From Methanobacterium sp. UBA294 (GTDB lineage Archaea; Methanobacteriota; Methanobacteria; Methanobacteriales; Methanobacteriaceae), in assembly GCA_002494495.1 (NCBI GenBank), contig DACB01000012.1, positions 1-35,968 on the forward strand: DNA of 35,968 nucleotides, read 5' to 3'. Position numbers and translations under genes: made by a program. Of the stretch, positions 19,102-27,090 are shown piece after piece. Position 1 is the first letter of the stretch. Every line of letters starts with the position of its first letter. The notes beneath the pieces are model-generated. The model saw only the letters and a list, made by a program, of their open reading frames with translations, made no database searches and was not told where the DNA came from.

Positions 19102-20406
19102 ATGAATATGCTTAGAAGTTCCGGCGTAGGTATCATCGATGATATGGATTGGGGTACGCATTTTTGCCATTTCTATCAGACTAAGGAAGATCTAACTAAT
19201 ATCCTTGTTCCTTATTTTAAAGCTGGTTTAGAAAATAACGAATTTTGCATTTGGATTACCTCCAATCCTTTAAGCGTAGAAGAAGCCATAGAATCAATGC
19301 AAAAAGTGATGCCAGATATAAAGAAGTATCTGGATACAAAACAACTTGAAATCATCCCATATAATGAATGGTATATTAATTATGATGAGTTCAATTCAAA
19401 AAACGTTCTAAAGGGCTGGGTGGAAAAAGTAAATGAAAGTACACATAGAGGCTATGAAGGATTAAGAGTCACTGGAAATGTCTCTTTCCTGGATAAAAAA
19501 GATTGGGATGATCTGATTGACTATGAGGAAAAACTGGATAGAATAGTTGATAATTTACAAATAATGGTCCTGTGCTCCTATCCCCTGGATGAATGTGATG
19601 CTAACCAGATCATCGATGCTGTGAACAATCACCAATTTACATTGATAAAGCGCGAAGGAAATTGGACAATGGTTGAAAATACACGGCACAAGAAGACTAA
19701 AGAAGCTTTAAATCAGGTTAAAGAAAGATTCGATCGGCAACTTGAACAGCTTACATACATAACCTCCCATGACCTACAGGAACCCATAAGAATGGTGAGT
19801 AGTTTCAGCCAGCTCCTGAAAAGGCGTTATAAAGGCATATATGATGAAGATGCCGATGAATACATAGATTTCATAATGGATGGTGCTCAGCGAATGAAGG
19901 ATCTGATAGATGACCTACAAACATTTTCTCAGCTGAGCACTCGGGAAAAAAAATCTGAACCAGTTCATATGGACGTAGTTTTAAATGAAGTTTTAGACAA
20001 TTTAAAAACATCAATTACCTATAATGAATCCCAAATTTCATATGATTATCTACCAGTTATAATGGGTGACCCATCACAGATTAACCAGCTATTACATAAC
20101 CTGATTACCAATGCCATTAAATTCCAGAGGGGAGGGCCTCCAAAAATCCACATTTCTGTAGAGGAATTGTCAGAAAATTGGTTATTTAGTGTAAAAGATG
20201 AAGGTATAGGTATCCATAGCCGGTATCATGAACAGATCTTCAAAATCTTCAAAAGACTACACCCCAGGGAAAAATATGAGGGAACAGGTATTGGTCTAGT
20301 TATTTGTAAAAGAATTGTAGAAAGGCATGGTGGAAGAATTTGGGTAGAATCAGAACTCGGAGAAGGTTCAACCTTCTATTTTGAACTCCCAAAGATTATT
20401 GGTTAA
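19102..20406 (+). CDS. soluble histidine kinase with MEDS sensor domain
   Basis: This sensor kinase of 434 residues has no transmembrane segment, so it senses in the cytoplasm. Residues ~13-185 form a MEDS (methanogen/methylotroph, DcmR) sensory domain, starting with WGTHFCHFYQTKEDL. A coiled linker leads to a HisKA domain with the phospho-accepting His223 (TSHDLQEP). The HATPase domain has N333/N337 (NLITNAIKF), the G1 box DEGIGI (366-371) and G2 box GTGIGL (394-399). Methanogens use such kinases with one-component or two-component partners. No response regulator gene is nearby, so it is an orphan here. A GGAG at about 19087 precedes the ATG by some 11 bases; ATG 19108 is an alternative. Confidence 0.9.
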   Translation: MNMLRSSGVGIIDDMDWGTHFCHFYQTKEDLTNILVPYFKAGLENNEFCIWITSNPLSVEEAIESMQKVMPDIKKYLDTKQLEIIPYNEWYINYDEFNSKNVLKGWVEKVNESTHRGYEGLRVTGNVSFLDKKDWDDLIDYEEKLDRIVDNLQIMVLCSYPLDECDANQIIDAVNNHQFTLIKREGNWTMVENTRHKKTKEALNQVKERFDRQLEQLTYITSHDLQEPIRMVSSFSQLLKRRYKGIYDEDADEYIDFIMDGAQRMKDLIDDLQTFSQLSTREKKSEPVHMDVVLNEVLDNLKTSITYNESQISYDYLPVIMGDPSQINQLLHNLITNAIKFQRGGPPKIHISVEELSENWLFSVKDEGIGIHSRYHEQIFKIFKRLHPREKYEGTGIGLVICKRIVERHGGRIWVESELGEGSTFYFELPKIIG

Positions 20407-20715
20407 TATATTATTAAAATCAAATTTTAAACTTTAAATACACTTTAATAACTGCATGAGTTCCAGATAATTAGTATTTGTGTTTAGTTAATATTTCCAG
20501 TGCATCACAACACACTATCCATTAATTTTTAGACTTCAATATTGAGATATAAATAGACCCCCTTTCCCTGGAAAATTCTTAACTTATAATTTACATTTAA
20601 ACATACCAGATAATCAAACATCATATTTATTTTTATATACCTCCATATATTTACAGAGAAATAGAATAATGAATAATAATTTGTCAATTTCATAAATTTA
20701 CAAGGAGGAATTATT
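20407..20715. other. 309-base spacer upstream of the GerW-like gene
   Basis: AT-rich, with no supportable gene. Near its right end, TTTTTATATACC (20629-20640) is a likely TATA box for the GerW-like gene, predicting a start near 20660. Confidence 0.5.
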
Positions 20716-21135
20716 GTGGGCGATGCAGATCCTATAAATTCGACTTTAGAAGGGCTTTTGAAAGTTTTAAGTATGGATAATGTGATCGGGGAACCAATAG
20801 AAAGTGAAGGAAGGATTTTAATTCCTGTCACCAGAATAGGAATGGGTTTTGGTGCTGGACAGGGCACTGATAGTCCAAATAAAGGATCTCAAGGCCTTGG
20901 TGCTGGTGGTGGGGCGGCTGTTGAACCAATTGCATTCGTGGTAATAAATAAAACAGATGATGGTTCTGAAATCGAAGTTATATCATTAAAATCTCAAGAA
21001 CCCTTAAACACAGCCATAAGTGAAATAAGCGAGCTTGCCCTGGAATTCCTTAATGAATGGCGGGAAAGACAGAAGAAAAACGAAGAAAAAAGGGAACAGA
21101 TGAGGAAGGGGCTTGAGGATATCGTGCCACCATGA
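20716..21135 (+). CDS. GerW/YtfJ family protein
   Basis: This 139-residue protein matches the GerW (YtfJ) family, first named from Bacillus spore proteins but widespread in non-sporulating bacteria and archaea. The family core is visible: STLEGLLKVL, then NVIGEPIESEGRILIPVTRIGMGFGAG, a glycine-rich loop GLGAGGGAA, and EPIAFVVINK. A charged helical C-terminal tail follows. Its biochemical role is not known. It starts at GTG after AAGGAGG, a nearly perfect ribosome binding site. It is transcribed alone. Confidence 0.85.
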   Translation: MGDADPINSTLEGLLKVLSMDNVIGEPIESEGRILIPVTRIGMGFGAGQGTDSPNKGSQGLGAGGGAAVEPIAFVVINKTDDGSEIEVISLKSQEPLNTAISEISELALEFLNEWRERQKKNEEKREQMRKGLEDIVPP

Positions 21136-21276
21136 TGACTTAAAAAGCTCCCTAATAACTTAATTAATAACTTAAAATATAAAAAATATTAAAAAAAATT
21201 TTATCAATTTTCCATTAGTATTTAAGTTTCTTACTAATTATCAACAGATATTCATTTATCCTAAATCTAGAATAGG

Positions 21277-21465
21277 TTACCCTAACATGAAATAAAGCCA
21301 GGCTATGATGAATATTGCAAATATTATGTAGAGGAATGTTTTTGTTCTTTTAAGTTTTTTCTCGTTTTCTCCAATTATCTGCTGGCATCGGGGCGAACAG
21401 GTATGTTCGCTCATGGGCATTGGTGAGCCGCAGCCAGGACAGTGTTTATGTGGTTCTACTGCCAT
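21277..21465 (-). CDS. Zn-ribbon and single-TM microprotein (DUF2116-like)
   Basis: The protein is 62 residues long. An N-terminal zinc ribbon (C9, C12, C23, C27) is followed by a basic stretch and one hydrophobic helix (about 43-61) that reaches the C-terminus. I place the start at ATG 21465, because AAGGAGT lies eight bases upstream. A longer frame to 21540 reads through low-complexity N/K sequence and is unlikely to be coding. It resembles the DUF2116 Zn-ribbon proteins common in archaea. It lies 92 bases downstream of UMP kinase on the same strand. The function is unknown. Confidence 0.8.
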   Translation of the reverse strand: MAVEPHKHCPGCGSPMPMSEHTCSPRCQQIIGENEKKLKRTKTFLYIIFAIFIIAWLYFMLG

Positions 21466-21557
21466 ATATATAACTCCTTTGTTGTTTTTATTATTATTTA
21501 TTAACTTTAGGTGTTCATTATCATCTTTGAAGGGATACAAATTAAAAATTTCTAATT

Positions 21558-22232
21558 CTATTCGGGCAAAATTATAGTTCCAATTTTTTCAAAAACCGCT
21601 TTATAAAGGTTTTCTGGAATGGTCCCATCTACAATTACCGTTTTGATTCTGGATCTTTTAATGATGCCAATGGCTGTGTGGTCAAAAAATTCATAGGTCC
21701 CTGCCTTGGTATCCTTGTTAGAGAGAAGTTCCATCATTCTTGAAGCTGTAATTTCATCAATTTTAACTGCATCGCTATTTTTATGGGGATCCTTGTCATA
21801 TAAACCATCCACTGACGTGGCGTTTATAATTAGATCAGCTCCAACAAATTCGGCTAAAATACTGCCCACCGCATCTGTACTGTGGGCTGGTTCAGTACCC
21901 CCCATAACTACAAGTTTACCTGACTCTGAATATTCTAAGGCTTCAGCGAAATTGTGGGGAACCTCGGGATATGCAATTTCACTCATTGCAGTGATGAGGA
22001 GTCTGGCATTTAAACGGGTAACATCAATTCCAATATCATCACACAATGCCTCTGATGCCCCTAAACCTCTGGCCATGCTGATATAGTCACGTGCTGGTTT
22101 ACCCCCGCCTACCACCACATAGAGTTTATGTTCATTATTCATCTGGGAGATTATCTCCGCGTATTCTTCAAATTTTTTATAATTATTATCTTGAACTAGT
22201 ATGGATCCCCCGATGGTAACCACGATTTTCAT
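21558..22232 (-). CDS. pyrH: uridylate kinase
   Basis: This is an amino-acid-kinase-fold UMP kinase, which phosphorylates UMP to UDP with ATP in pyrimidine nucleotide synthesis. The 224 residues fit the archaeal form. Landmarks are the N-terminal IGGSILV, the VVVGGGKPARDYI loop, GIDVTRLNARLL, and the ATP-site segment NATSVDGLYDKDP. The ATG is well placed after GGGTGAT. The UDP/UTP it supplies feeds GlmU chemistry, but the two genes are far apart. Confidence 0.94.
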   Translation of the reverse strand: MKIVVTIGGSILVQDNNYKKFEEYAEIISQMNNEHKLYVVVGGGKPARDYISMARGLGASEALCDDIGIDVTRLNARLLITAMSEIAYPEVPHNFAEALEYSESGKLVVMGGTEPAHSTDAVGSILAEFVGADLIINATSVDGLYDKDPHKNSDAVKIDEITASRMMELLSNKDTKAGTYEFFDHTAIGIIKRSRIKTVIVDGTIPENLYKAVFEKIGTIILPE

Positions 22233-22945
22233 TCAATCACCCTTTATCTAAAAACTTCCATTTAGAATATCAATCAGATAATTTTTAGTTTTTCCAGTAT
22301 ACACTTGGTATTTAAATATCAAATATATAAATAATCTATATATAATAATTATAATGTAATAATAGAAAATTTCGATATTTTCTCATATTTTGATATACAT
22401 TTAAAGTAAAAATTAAAGAGTTTAGATACATTTTCCTTGATGGATAATGGACTTCAAAATCAAAAAAATATGGATTTAGAGGTTTGAATCCATATATCCC
22501 TCTACTTTTTCGGGTTCTTACTATGTTAACCCTGAATTTTTTTTGTCAGAGAGTCCATAGTTCAGCCAGCTTCTCGAAAGATTGTTAAAAGATTATCTAA
22601 TTAATTTATAAATTTTTTTTCGAAACAGATAATTAATAATAAATTTTTTAAATGGTAATTCAAAAATAAAGTGGTGATTATTCTTAAACAGCCTATATTA
22701 TTCCTTGTTATAATCAAAATTGACAGATAAGTAATAAAAAAGTATATTTTAACCCACCTACAAACTATTTAAAGGTCAAAAACAGCGTATTTATTTAACC
22801 TAAAAATAATAAAACAAAGGGGAGATAATTGTTCCAAAATGTATCGTTACAGATAATTATCATTCCCATAGTTTAATATATAAAATATTATTTTTACATC
22901 TAACTTTACTTGATAATTTTATATAAAAAAGGAGTGATTTTAAAT
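22233..22945. other. 713-base spacer between pyrH and aRF1
   Basis: A very AT-rich spacer between divergent genes. It contains several TATA-like elements near 22320-22350 that could serve pyrH on the minus strand and a transcript on the plus strand, a hairpin at 22468-22495, a terminator-like hairpin at 22509-22544, and the aRF1 promoter (TTTAATATATAAAA at 22872-22885). No protein gene is supportable. Confidence 0.5.
22365..22544 (+). ncRNA. candidate small RNA with terminator
   Basis: A TATA-like CTATATATAATAATT (about 22337) would start a transcript near 22365. Within it, ATATGGATT (22468-22476) and AATCCATAT (22487-22495) form a perfect 9-bp stem with a 10-base loop. A second hairpin (GGGTT at 22512-22516 with AACCC at 22528-22532, extended after a bulge) is followed by eight T (22537-22544). 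A 15-codon frame from an ATG near 22442 (MDNGLQNQKNMDLEV) also lies inside. Boundaries are guesses. Confidence 0.35.
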
Positions 22946-24178
22946 ATGTCAGAGGTATCATCAAAGGAGATTTACGAGGTTAAAAGGACCCTGGATGAAT
23001 TATCCCAAAAACGTGGGCGGGGTACAGAGCTCGTTTCCGTATATATACCTCCAGATAAGCAGATCAGTGATGTGGTAAAACATATGCGGGAGGAGCTAAG
23101 CCAAAGCGCTAATATCAAAAGCAAATCAACTAAGAAAAATGTTCAGTCTGCTATTGAAGTTATTATGCAGCGTATGAAGCTCTTTCCCAGACCACCAGAA
23201 AATGGACTGGTATTATTCGTGGGAATGATTCCCAAAGGAGGTCCCGGAACAGAGAAAATGGAAACCTATGTCTTCGAACCACCAGAAAAAGTGCAAACTT
23301 ACATCTACCATTGTAACAATGAATTCTTCCTGGAACCACTTCAGGAAATTCTGGCTGAAAAAGATGTTTACGGACTCGCTGTTATCGACCGTAAAGAAGC
23401 CACCATCGCCATATTAAGGGGTAAAAGGATCGATATTGTTAAACATCTTACAAGCGGCGTGCCTGGTAAACATAAAGCGGGTGGACAGTCTCAGAGAAGG
23501 TTTGATCGACTCATAGATCTCGCAGCCCATGAATTCAAAAAGAGGATAGGTGAACATATGAATGAGGCATTTCTAGAACTACCTGACCTTAAAGGGATCA
23601 TAATTGGAGGCCCGGGCCACACCAAAGAGGAATTTATTGAAGGAGATTATCTTCACCATGAGATTAAACAGAAGATCATCACTTCAGTGGACACTTCCTA
23701 CACCGGTGAATTCGGTATAAGGGAAGTAATGGACAAATCAATGGATATTCTAACTGAAATAGATGTTATGAGGGAGAAGAAGCTGATGCAGAGATTTCTG
23801 CATGAACTTGTGGATGAAAATGGGCTGGCATCCTATGGTGAAGCAGAAGTAAGACACAACCTTAAAATGGGTGCAGTTGACATATTGCTTCTATCTGAAG
23901 ATTTAAAAAAGAAAAGATTGATCTTCCACTGCCCTGCATGTCAGGGAAAAACAGAAAAAACTGTTAAAATGGAAGTTGAAGAAGCAGAATTAGACTGTCC
24001 TACCTGTGGTGAGAAATTAAAAACAGAAGAAGGACTGGACATGATAGATGACTTTGTAGACATGGCAGAAGAAGTTGGATCAGAATTAGAAATCATATCC
24101 ACTGAAACTGAAGAAGGAATACAATTATTAAAGGCATTTGGTGGTATTGCTGCTATTTTAAGGTACAGGGTATCCTAA
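22946..24178 (+). CDS. prf1: peptide chain release factor aRF1
   Basis: aRF1 recognises all three stop codons and releases the nascent chain. The NIKS stop-recognition motif is at residues 56-59, YxCxxxF (YHCNNEFF) follows, and the GGQ hydrolysis motif is at 179-181. A C-terminal zinc-ribbon-like segment has CPAC and CPTC. The 410-residue length fits the family. The start is ATG 22946, set by GGAGTGAT; a longer frame from 22910 would include the ribosome binding site. A TATA box at 22872-22885 predicts a leader of about 40 bases. Confidence 0.97.
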   Translation: MSEVSSKEIYEVKRTLDELSQKRGRGTELVSVYIPPDKQISDVVKHMREELSQSANIKSKSTKKNVQSAIEVIMQRMKLFPRPPENGLVLFVGMIPKGGPGTEKMETYVFEPPEKVQTYIYHCNNEFFLEPLQEILAEKDVYGLAVIDRKEATIAILRGKRIDIVKHLTSGVPGKHKAGGQSQRRFDRLIDLAAHEFKKRIGEHMNEAFLELPDLKGIIIGGPGHTKEEFIEGDYLHHEIKQKIITSVDTSYTGEFGIREVMDKSMDILTEIDVMREKKLMQRFLHELVDENGLASYGEAEVRHNLKMGAVDILLLSEDLKKKRLIFHCPACQGKTEKTVKMEVEEAELDCPTCGEKLKTEEGLDMIDDFVDMAEEVGSELEIISTETEEGIQLLKAFGGIAAILRYRVS

Positions 24179-24207
24179 TAATCTTCTGTTTTAATATATC
24201 AAAAATA

Positions 24208-24239
24208 AATCCCAATATGGGATTCCTAATTTTTTTTTT
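24208..24239 (+). terminator. hairpin plus oligo-T terminator after aRF1
   Basis: AATCCC-AATAT-GGGATT (24208-24224) forms a 6-bp stem, followed by a run of about ten T (24230-24239). It ends aRF1 transcription. Confidence 0.7.
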
Positions 24240-24280
24240 GGAAAAAGAAATATGTGAAAATGCTAAAATTAAATGAATTA

Positions 24281-24505
24281 TTACTCATTGAAATGTTTCT
24301 GATAAATTTCATCTAAGGATGTATGATTATGTTCCAGATAACTTTCAACCATTTCATTAAAAAAAGCCCTTAAATTATCCGGTAATTCTGGATTATTAGC
24401 CACTGATAAATACAAAATTAAGACATCAATAATATCATAAGCACTTTGAAGACCTTTATCATCTAATTCTGAGCTTTTTATCCAGTTAAAATCTTTTTCC
24501 TTCAT
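24281..24505 (-). CDS. small acidic helical protein of unknown function
   Basis: I do not recognise this 74-residue protein. It begins MKEKDFNWIKSSELDDKG, is acidic, and looks all-helical (DIIDVLILYLSVANNPELPDNLRAFFNEMVESYLEHN region). I use ATG 24505; an adjacent upstream TTG would add one residue. A ribosome binding site is weak (GGTAAGGT), but a TATA-like AAATATAAATAG (plus-strand 24537-24549) lies at a good distance for a short leader. It converges with aRF1. Codon composition looks normal for the window. Confidence 0.6.
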   Translation of the reverse strand: MKEKDFNWIKSSELDDKGLQSAYDIIDVLILYLSVANNPELPDNLRAFFNEMVESYLEHNHTSLDEIYQKHFNE

Positions 24506-24887
24506 CAAACCATTACCTTACCATTTATTTAAATTCTATTTATATTTTAACAGATAAAGATGACGATTCTACACACATTATCGGTTATCTTAAAAAATCA
24601 TCATATTTGGGTTTTGCAGAATTTTGATATTATGATTAGATTTTCCGAAGTTAAAAAAAAACCGGTATTGTACTTGAATCTATGGGAAGGATTTGAATGG
24701 GTATTTTTGGAACTCAAAAAAGTATTTTATACTTAATATATATTTTTGAGACTAAAATAAGTGGCAGAAATTTCTTATTCACAAGTTCCTAAACCCACTA
24801 AGGAACCAGAGGATAATCAAGGGTTATAAATTTTAAAGCGTATGGCCAGATAGAGTTATAAAGTAATTTATCCAGACAATTTGTTAT
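24506..24887. other. 382-base spacer downstream of the microprotein cluster
   Basis: Apart from the promoter of the small gene at its left end, the only structure seen is a hairpin, GTTCCT with AGGAAC separated by ten bases, near 24785-24806. No reading frame is supportable on either strand. Confidence 0.4.
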
Positions 24888-25058
24888 TCAATAATCATTC
24901 AAACTCTTCTGCTTTTTCATCTCTTCATTATGCATCCAGTTAAATAGCTTCCAGGCTTCTTCCATTATCTCCATTTGATGTTTACGTTTGATATCTGGTG
25001 TAATCCTGATTCTAGGCCTAAAAATTCCATAATGATCATGTAACTGGTGCTTATTCAT
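24888..25058 (-). CDS. 56-residue basic microprotein (third of cluster)
   Basis: This frame encodes a basic, partly helical 56-residue protein starting MNKHQLHDHYGIFRPRIR and containing EEAWKLFNWMHNEE. An in-frame ATG one codon upstream (25061) is an alternative. It starts 9-12 bases after the stop of the preceding microprotein gene and has little ribosome binding site of its own, which suggests translational coupling. I recognise no family. The residue mix (W, H, R, P, M) is what real coding sequence gives, unlike the AT-rich spacers around it. Confidence 0.55.
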   Translation of the reverse strand: MNKHQLHDHYGIFRPRIRITPDIKRKHQMEIMEEAWKLFNWMHNEEMKKQKSLNDY

Positions 25059-25069
25059 CATTCAATTTA

Positions 25070-25195
25070 TCATACTTGTAAAATCATCAACAGTACTTCA
25101 CCAGCAAATATCCAGGCAGAAACGAAGTACATACCAACCAAAATAGACTTATAATCTGTTTTCTTTTGTCCACATGCTAAACAATGTTCAACCAC
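25070..25195 (-). CDS. 41-residue CxxC and TM microprotein (second of cluster)
   Basis: The frame starts at GTG and encodes 41 residues: a CLAC motif at 5-8 (MVEHCLACGQKKTDYKS), then a hydrophobic segment from about 18 to 40 that could span the membrane. Its ribosome binding site AAGGAGGTG is near-perfect, lies inside the last codons of the preceding frame, and has six bases of spacing. One CxxC pair could bind metal as a dimer. The combination suggests a small membrane-associated protein. I recognise no family. Confidence 0.6.
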   Translation of the reverse strand: MVEHCLACGQKKTDYKSILVGMYFVSAWIFAGEVLLMILQV

Positions 25196-25198
25196 GTT

Positions 25199-25315
25199 TT
25201 ACACCTCCTTTTCATATTTATACCAGTTTAAAAGCTTTTTACTAGGGATTATAAGCAATTCGCTACTTTTTGGCTTCTTAATACCTGATTTTTTAATTGA
25301 TTTAATACCTGCCAT
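25199..25315 (-). CDS. 38-residue basic microprotein (first of cluster)
   Basis: The frame encodes 38 residues, starting MAGIKSIKKSGIKKPKSSE and rich in Lys. A strong ribosome binding site (GGAGGGAT, about three bases from ATG) precedes it. Its last codons form the ribosome binding site of the next frame, three bases separate its stop from the next start, and this packing is the main evidence that it is a gene. A nucleic-acid-binding or ribosome-associated role is possible from charge only. Confidence 0.6.
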   Translation of the reverse strand: MAGIKSIKKSGIKKPKSSELLIIPSKKLLNWYKYEKEV

Positions 25316-25484
25316 GAGATCCCTCCAGGAGATACATTATGATATTTAAGATTAGTTAGGATTGAGTAAGAGCATATGAGAAGTAATAACTTGTCCATAA
25401 TAATAAAAAATGATATGTAATATCTCAAAAATCTAATCAGAAATAAAAAAATAGAATTATAGAATTAATAAATAAAAAAAAGAG

Positions 25485-26084
25485 TCACCCTAACCTACTA
25501 ACCCCAATCAAGGACTCAACAGGCACTCCTTCCAATTCATCTATACCTTTTTTATCTATAAGAACTATTACGGCAATGGGCTCTGCACCTAAGTCTTTAA
25601 ATGCCTTGATTGCTTCGGTTACAGTCCTTCCGCTGGTAATCACATCATCTACAATTACCACCCGACGACCATCTACTGTAGCGAAGTTACTGCTTACTGT
25701 TCCCTTGGCATCTTCTTCTTTACGGGTCTTAGTGGGGTGGAATATAGATATGTCTGCTTCTATTATGTCGGCCATCATAATGGCAAATGGTATTCCACTT
25801 ACTGCAATTCCTACAACTACATCAGGTTCGCCCTGTTCCAATGCCATGTCTGCCATGGCTGCAGAAACATATTTCATTCTCAGGGAACTTCCACCCAGAC
25901 TCTTCCAGTTTATTGCTATGTCCAGGGGGGCCTTTTCATGTTCTTTTCCCGTTTTTCCCTTTACACCCCCCAGAATAAGCCATCTGGCCGTGTCTTTGGA
26001 TACGTTTAGTTCATCTGCGATTTCACCTGTGGTGAAGCCTCTGCTTCTAAGTTTATGTGCCTCTTTTATGAGTTTTTCATTCAT
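25485..26084 (-). CDS. HTH-PRTase protein, orotate phosphoribosyltransferase-like (GfcR type)
   Basis: The N-terminal ~45 residues hold a helix-turn-helix (GFTTGEIADELNVSKDTARWLI). The rest is a type I phosphoribosyltransferase domain with the PRPP-binding motif RRVVIVDDVITSGRT. This architecture matches archaeal PyrE-like regulators such as haloarchaeal GfcR, a sugar-metabolism activator. A regulatory role is more likely than a role in pyrimidine synthesis. I place the start at ATG 26084, after GGATGTG; a longer frame from 26099 has no ribosome binding site. It lies 52 bases downstream of the oxidoreductase gene on the same strand. Confidence 0.85.
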   Translation of the reverse strand: MNEKLIKEAHKLRSRGFTTGEIADELNVSKDTARWLILGGVKGKTGKEHEKAPLDIAINWKSLGGSSLRMKYVSAAMADMALEQGEPDVVVGIAVSGIPFAIMMADIIEADISIFHPTKTRKEEDAKGTVSSNFATVDGRRVVIVDDVITSGRTVTEAIKAFKDLGAEPIAVIVLIDKKGIDELEGVPVESLIGVSRLG

Positions 26085-26136
26085 ATTTAACACATCCATA
26101 CAAAATTAAATTAATCCATTAAGTATATCATTTAAA

Positions 26137-27090
26137 TTAAACTTCATTCATGTTTATTGGGTCTTTTGATTTTGCTGACTTCATTGCGGCTAATACTACT
26201 TTTAACGCATGTATTCCGTCTTCACCTGTAATTTTTGGTTCTTCATCATTAATGATACACGATAAAAAAGAGTTTAATTCTTCTTTTAATGGTTCTTTAT
26301 GGGTTACGTTTATTTTCTGGGCGTTTTTTCCATATAATTTCACTGCCTGGTCTATGTAATCGATGGATATTATACCATCTACACCAATTATCTCTAATTC
26401 TCTCTTCTTATAGGGCGTAAGCCAGTTAGTCTCCAGTACACCGACAGTACCACTTTCAAACTTCATCATCAACTCTGCATGGTCTTCATATTCACATTTT
26501 TCTAATCTACTACCCATATTTGCGTAAACTCGGGATACTGGACTGTCAAATAAGTAGAACATAATATCTACTTCATGTATTGCCAAATCTATAGTGACTC
26601 CGACATCTTTTATTCTAGGTGGGAAGGGACCTACTCTTTTTGCTGATGCGGATACCACTTCTCCAATTACACCATCATCAATAAGTCTTTTTGCTTCTAG
26701 TACAGCAGGATTGAATCTTTCAACGTGTCCGGTGGCTAATTTTACCCCGGCATCCTGTGCAGCATCCACCATTTCCTTGGCCTCATCCAGAGTGAATGCT
26801 ATGGGTTTTTCCACTAAAACATGCTTTCCCTGCTCAATGGCCTTCATGACCACCTCGTAATGATAGGTGGTTGGTACACAGACGCTTACTGCTTCTATTT
26901 CCGGCATTTCTAAAACATTACCATAATCAACGTAACCTACCGTATGATATTCTTTAGAAACCTTGGACAGGGTTCCTTTTGTTAAATCTGAAATGGCCAG
27001 GAGGTTAGCATTTTTGATTTTGGAATAGACACGCACGTGATTCTGGCCCATGGCACCCACCCCAATAACGCCAACATTAACACTTCTCAC
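26137..27090 (-). CDS. Gfo/Idh/MocA family oxidoreductase
   Basis: This is an NAD(P)-dependent dehydrogenase of 317 residues. The Rossmann motif GVIGVGAMGQNHVR is at 7-20 and the family motif EKP at 94-96 (HVLVEKPIAFTLDEA). The AIHEVDIMFYLF segment carries the likely catalytic His. Methanogen relatives include a UDP-GlcNAc 3-dehydrogenase, which would fit a UDP-GlcNAc supply in this cell, but the substrate is unproven. The start GTG overlaps the last base of the hemC stop codon, and AAGGAGGAT in hemC is the ribosome binding site, so the two genes are translationally coupled. Confidence 0.85.
   Translation of the reverse strand: MRSVNVGVIGVGAMGQNHVRVYSKIKNANLLAISDLTKGTLSKVSKEYHTVGYVDYGNVLEMPEIEAVSVCVPTTYHYEVVMKAIEQGKHVLVEKPIAFTLDEAKEMVDAAQDAGVKLATGHVERFNPAVLEAKRLIDDGVIGEVVSASAKRVGPFPPRIKDVGVTIDLAIHEVDIMFYLFDSPVSRVYANMGSRLEKCEYEDHAELMMKFESGTVGVLETNWLTPYKKRELEIIGVDGIISIDYIDQAVKLYGKNAQKINVTHKEPLKEELNSFLSCIINDEEPKITGEDGIHALKVVLAAMKSAKSKDPINMNEV

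Noticed and set aside
22480..22492. GGTTTGAATCC resembles a tRNA T-arm.
   Set aside because: No acceptor stem, D-arm or anticodon arm can be formed around it; it is better explained by the 9-bp hairpin.
22820..22880. GGGGAGATAA followed by a 15-codon TTG frame before aRF1.
   Set aside because: Product is a short hydrophobic peptide with no further support, and the sequence is part of the aRF1 upstream region.
25576..26109. 177-codon plus-strand frame opposite the PRTase gene.
   Set aside because: Antisense shadow of a clearly recognised HTH-PRTase gene; composition is not protein-like.
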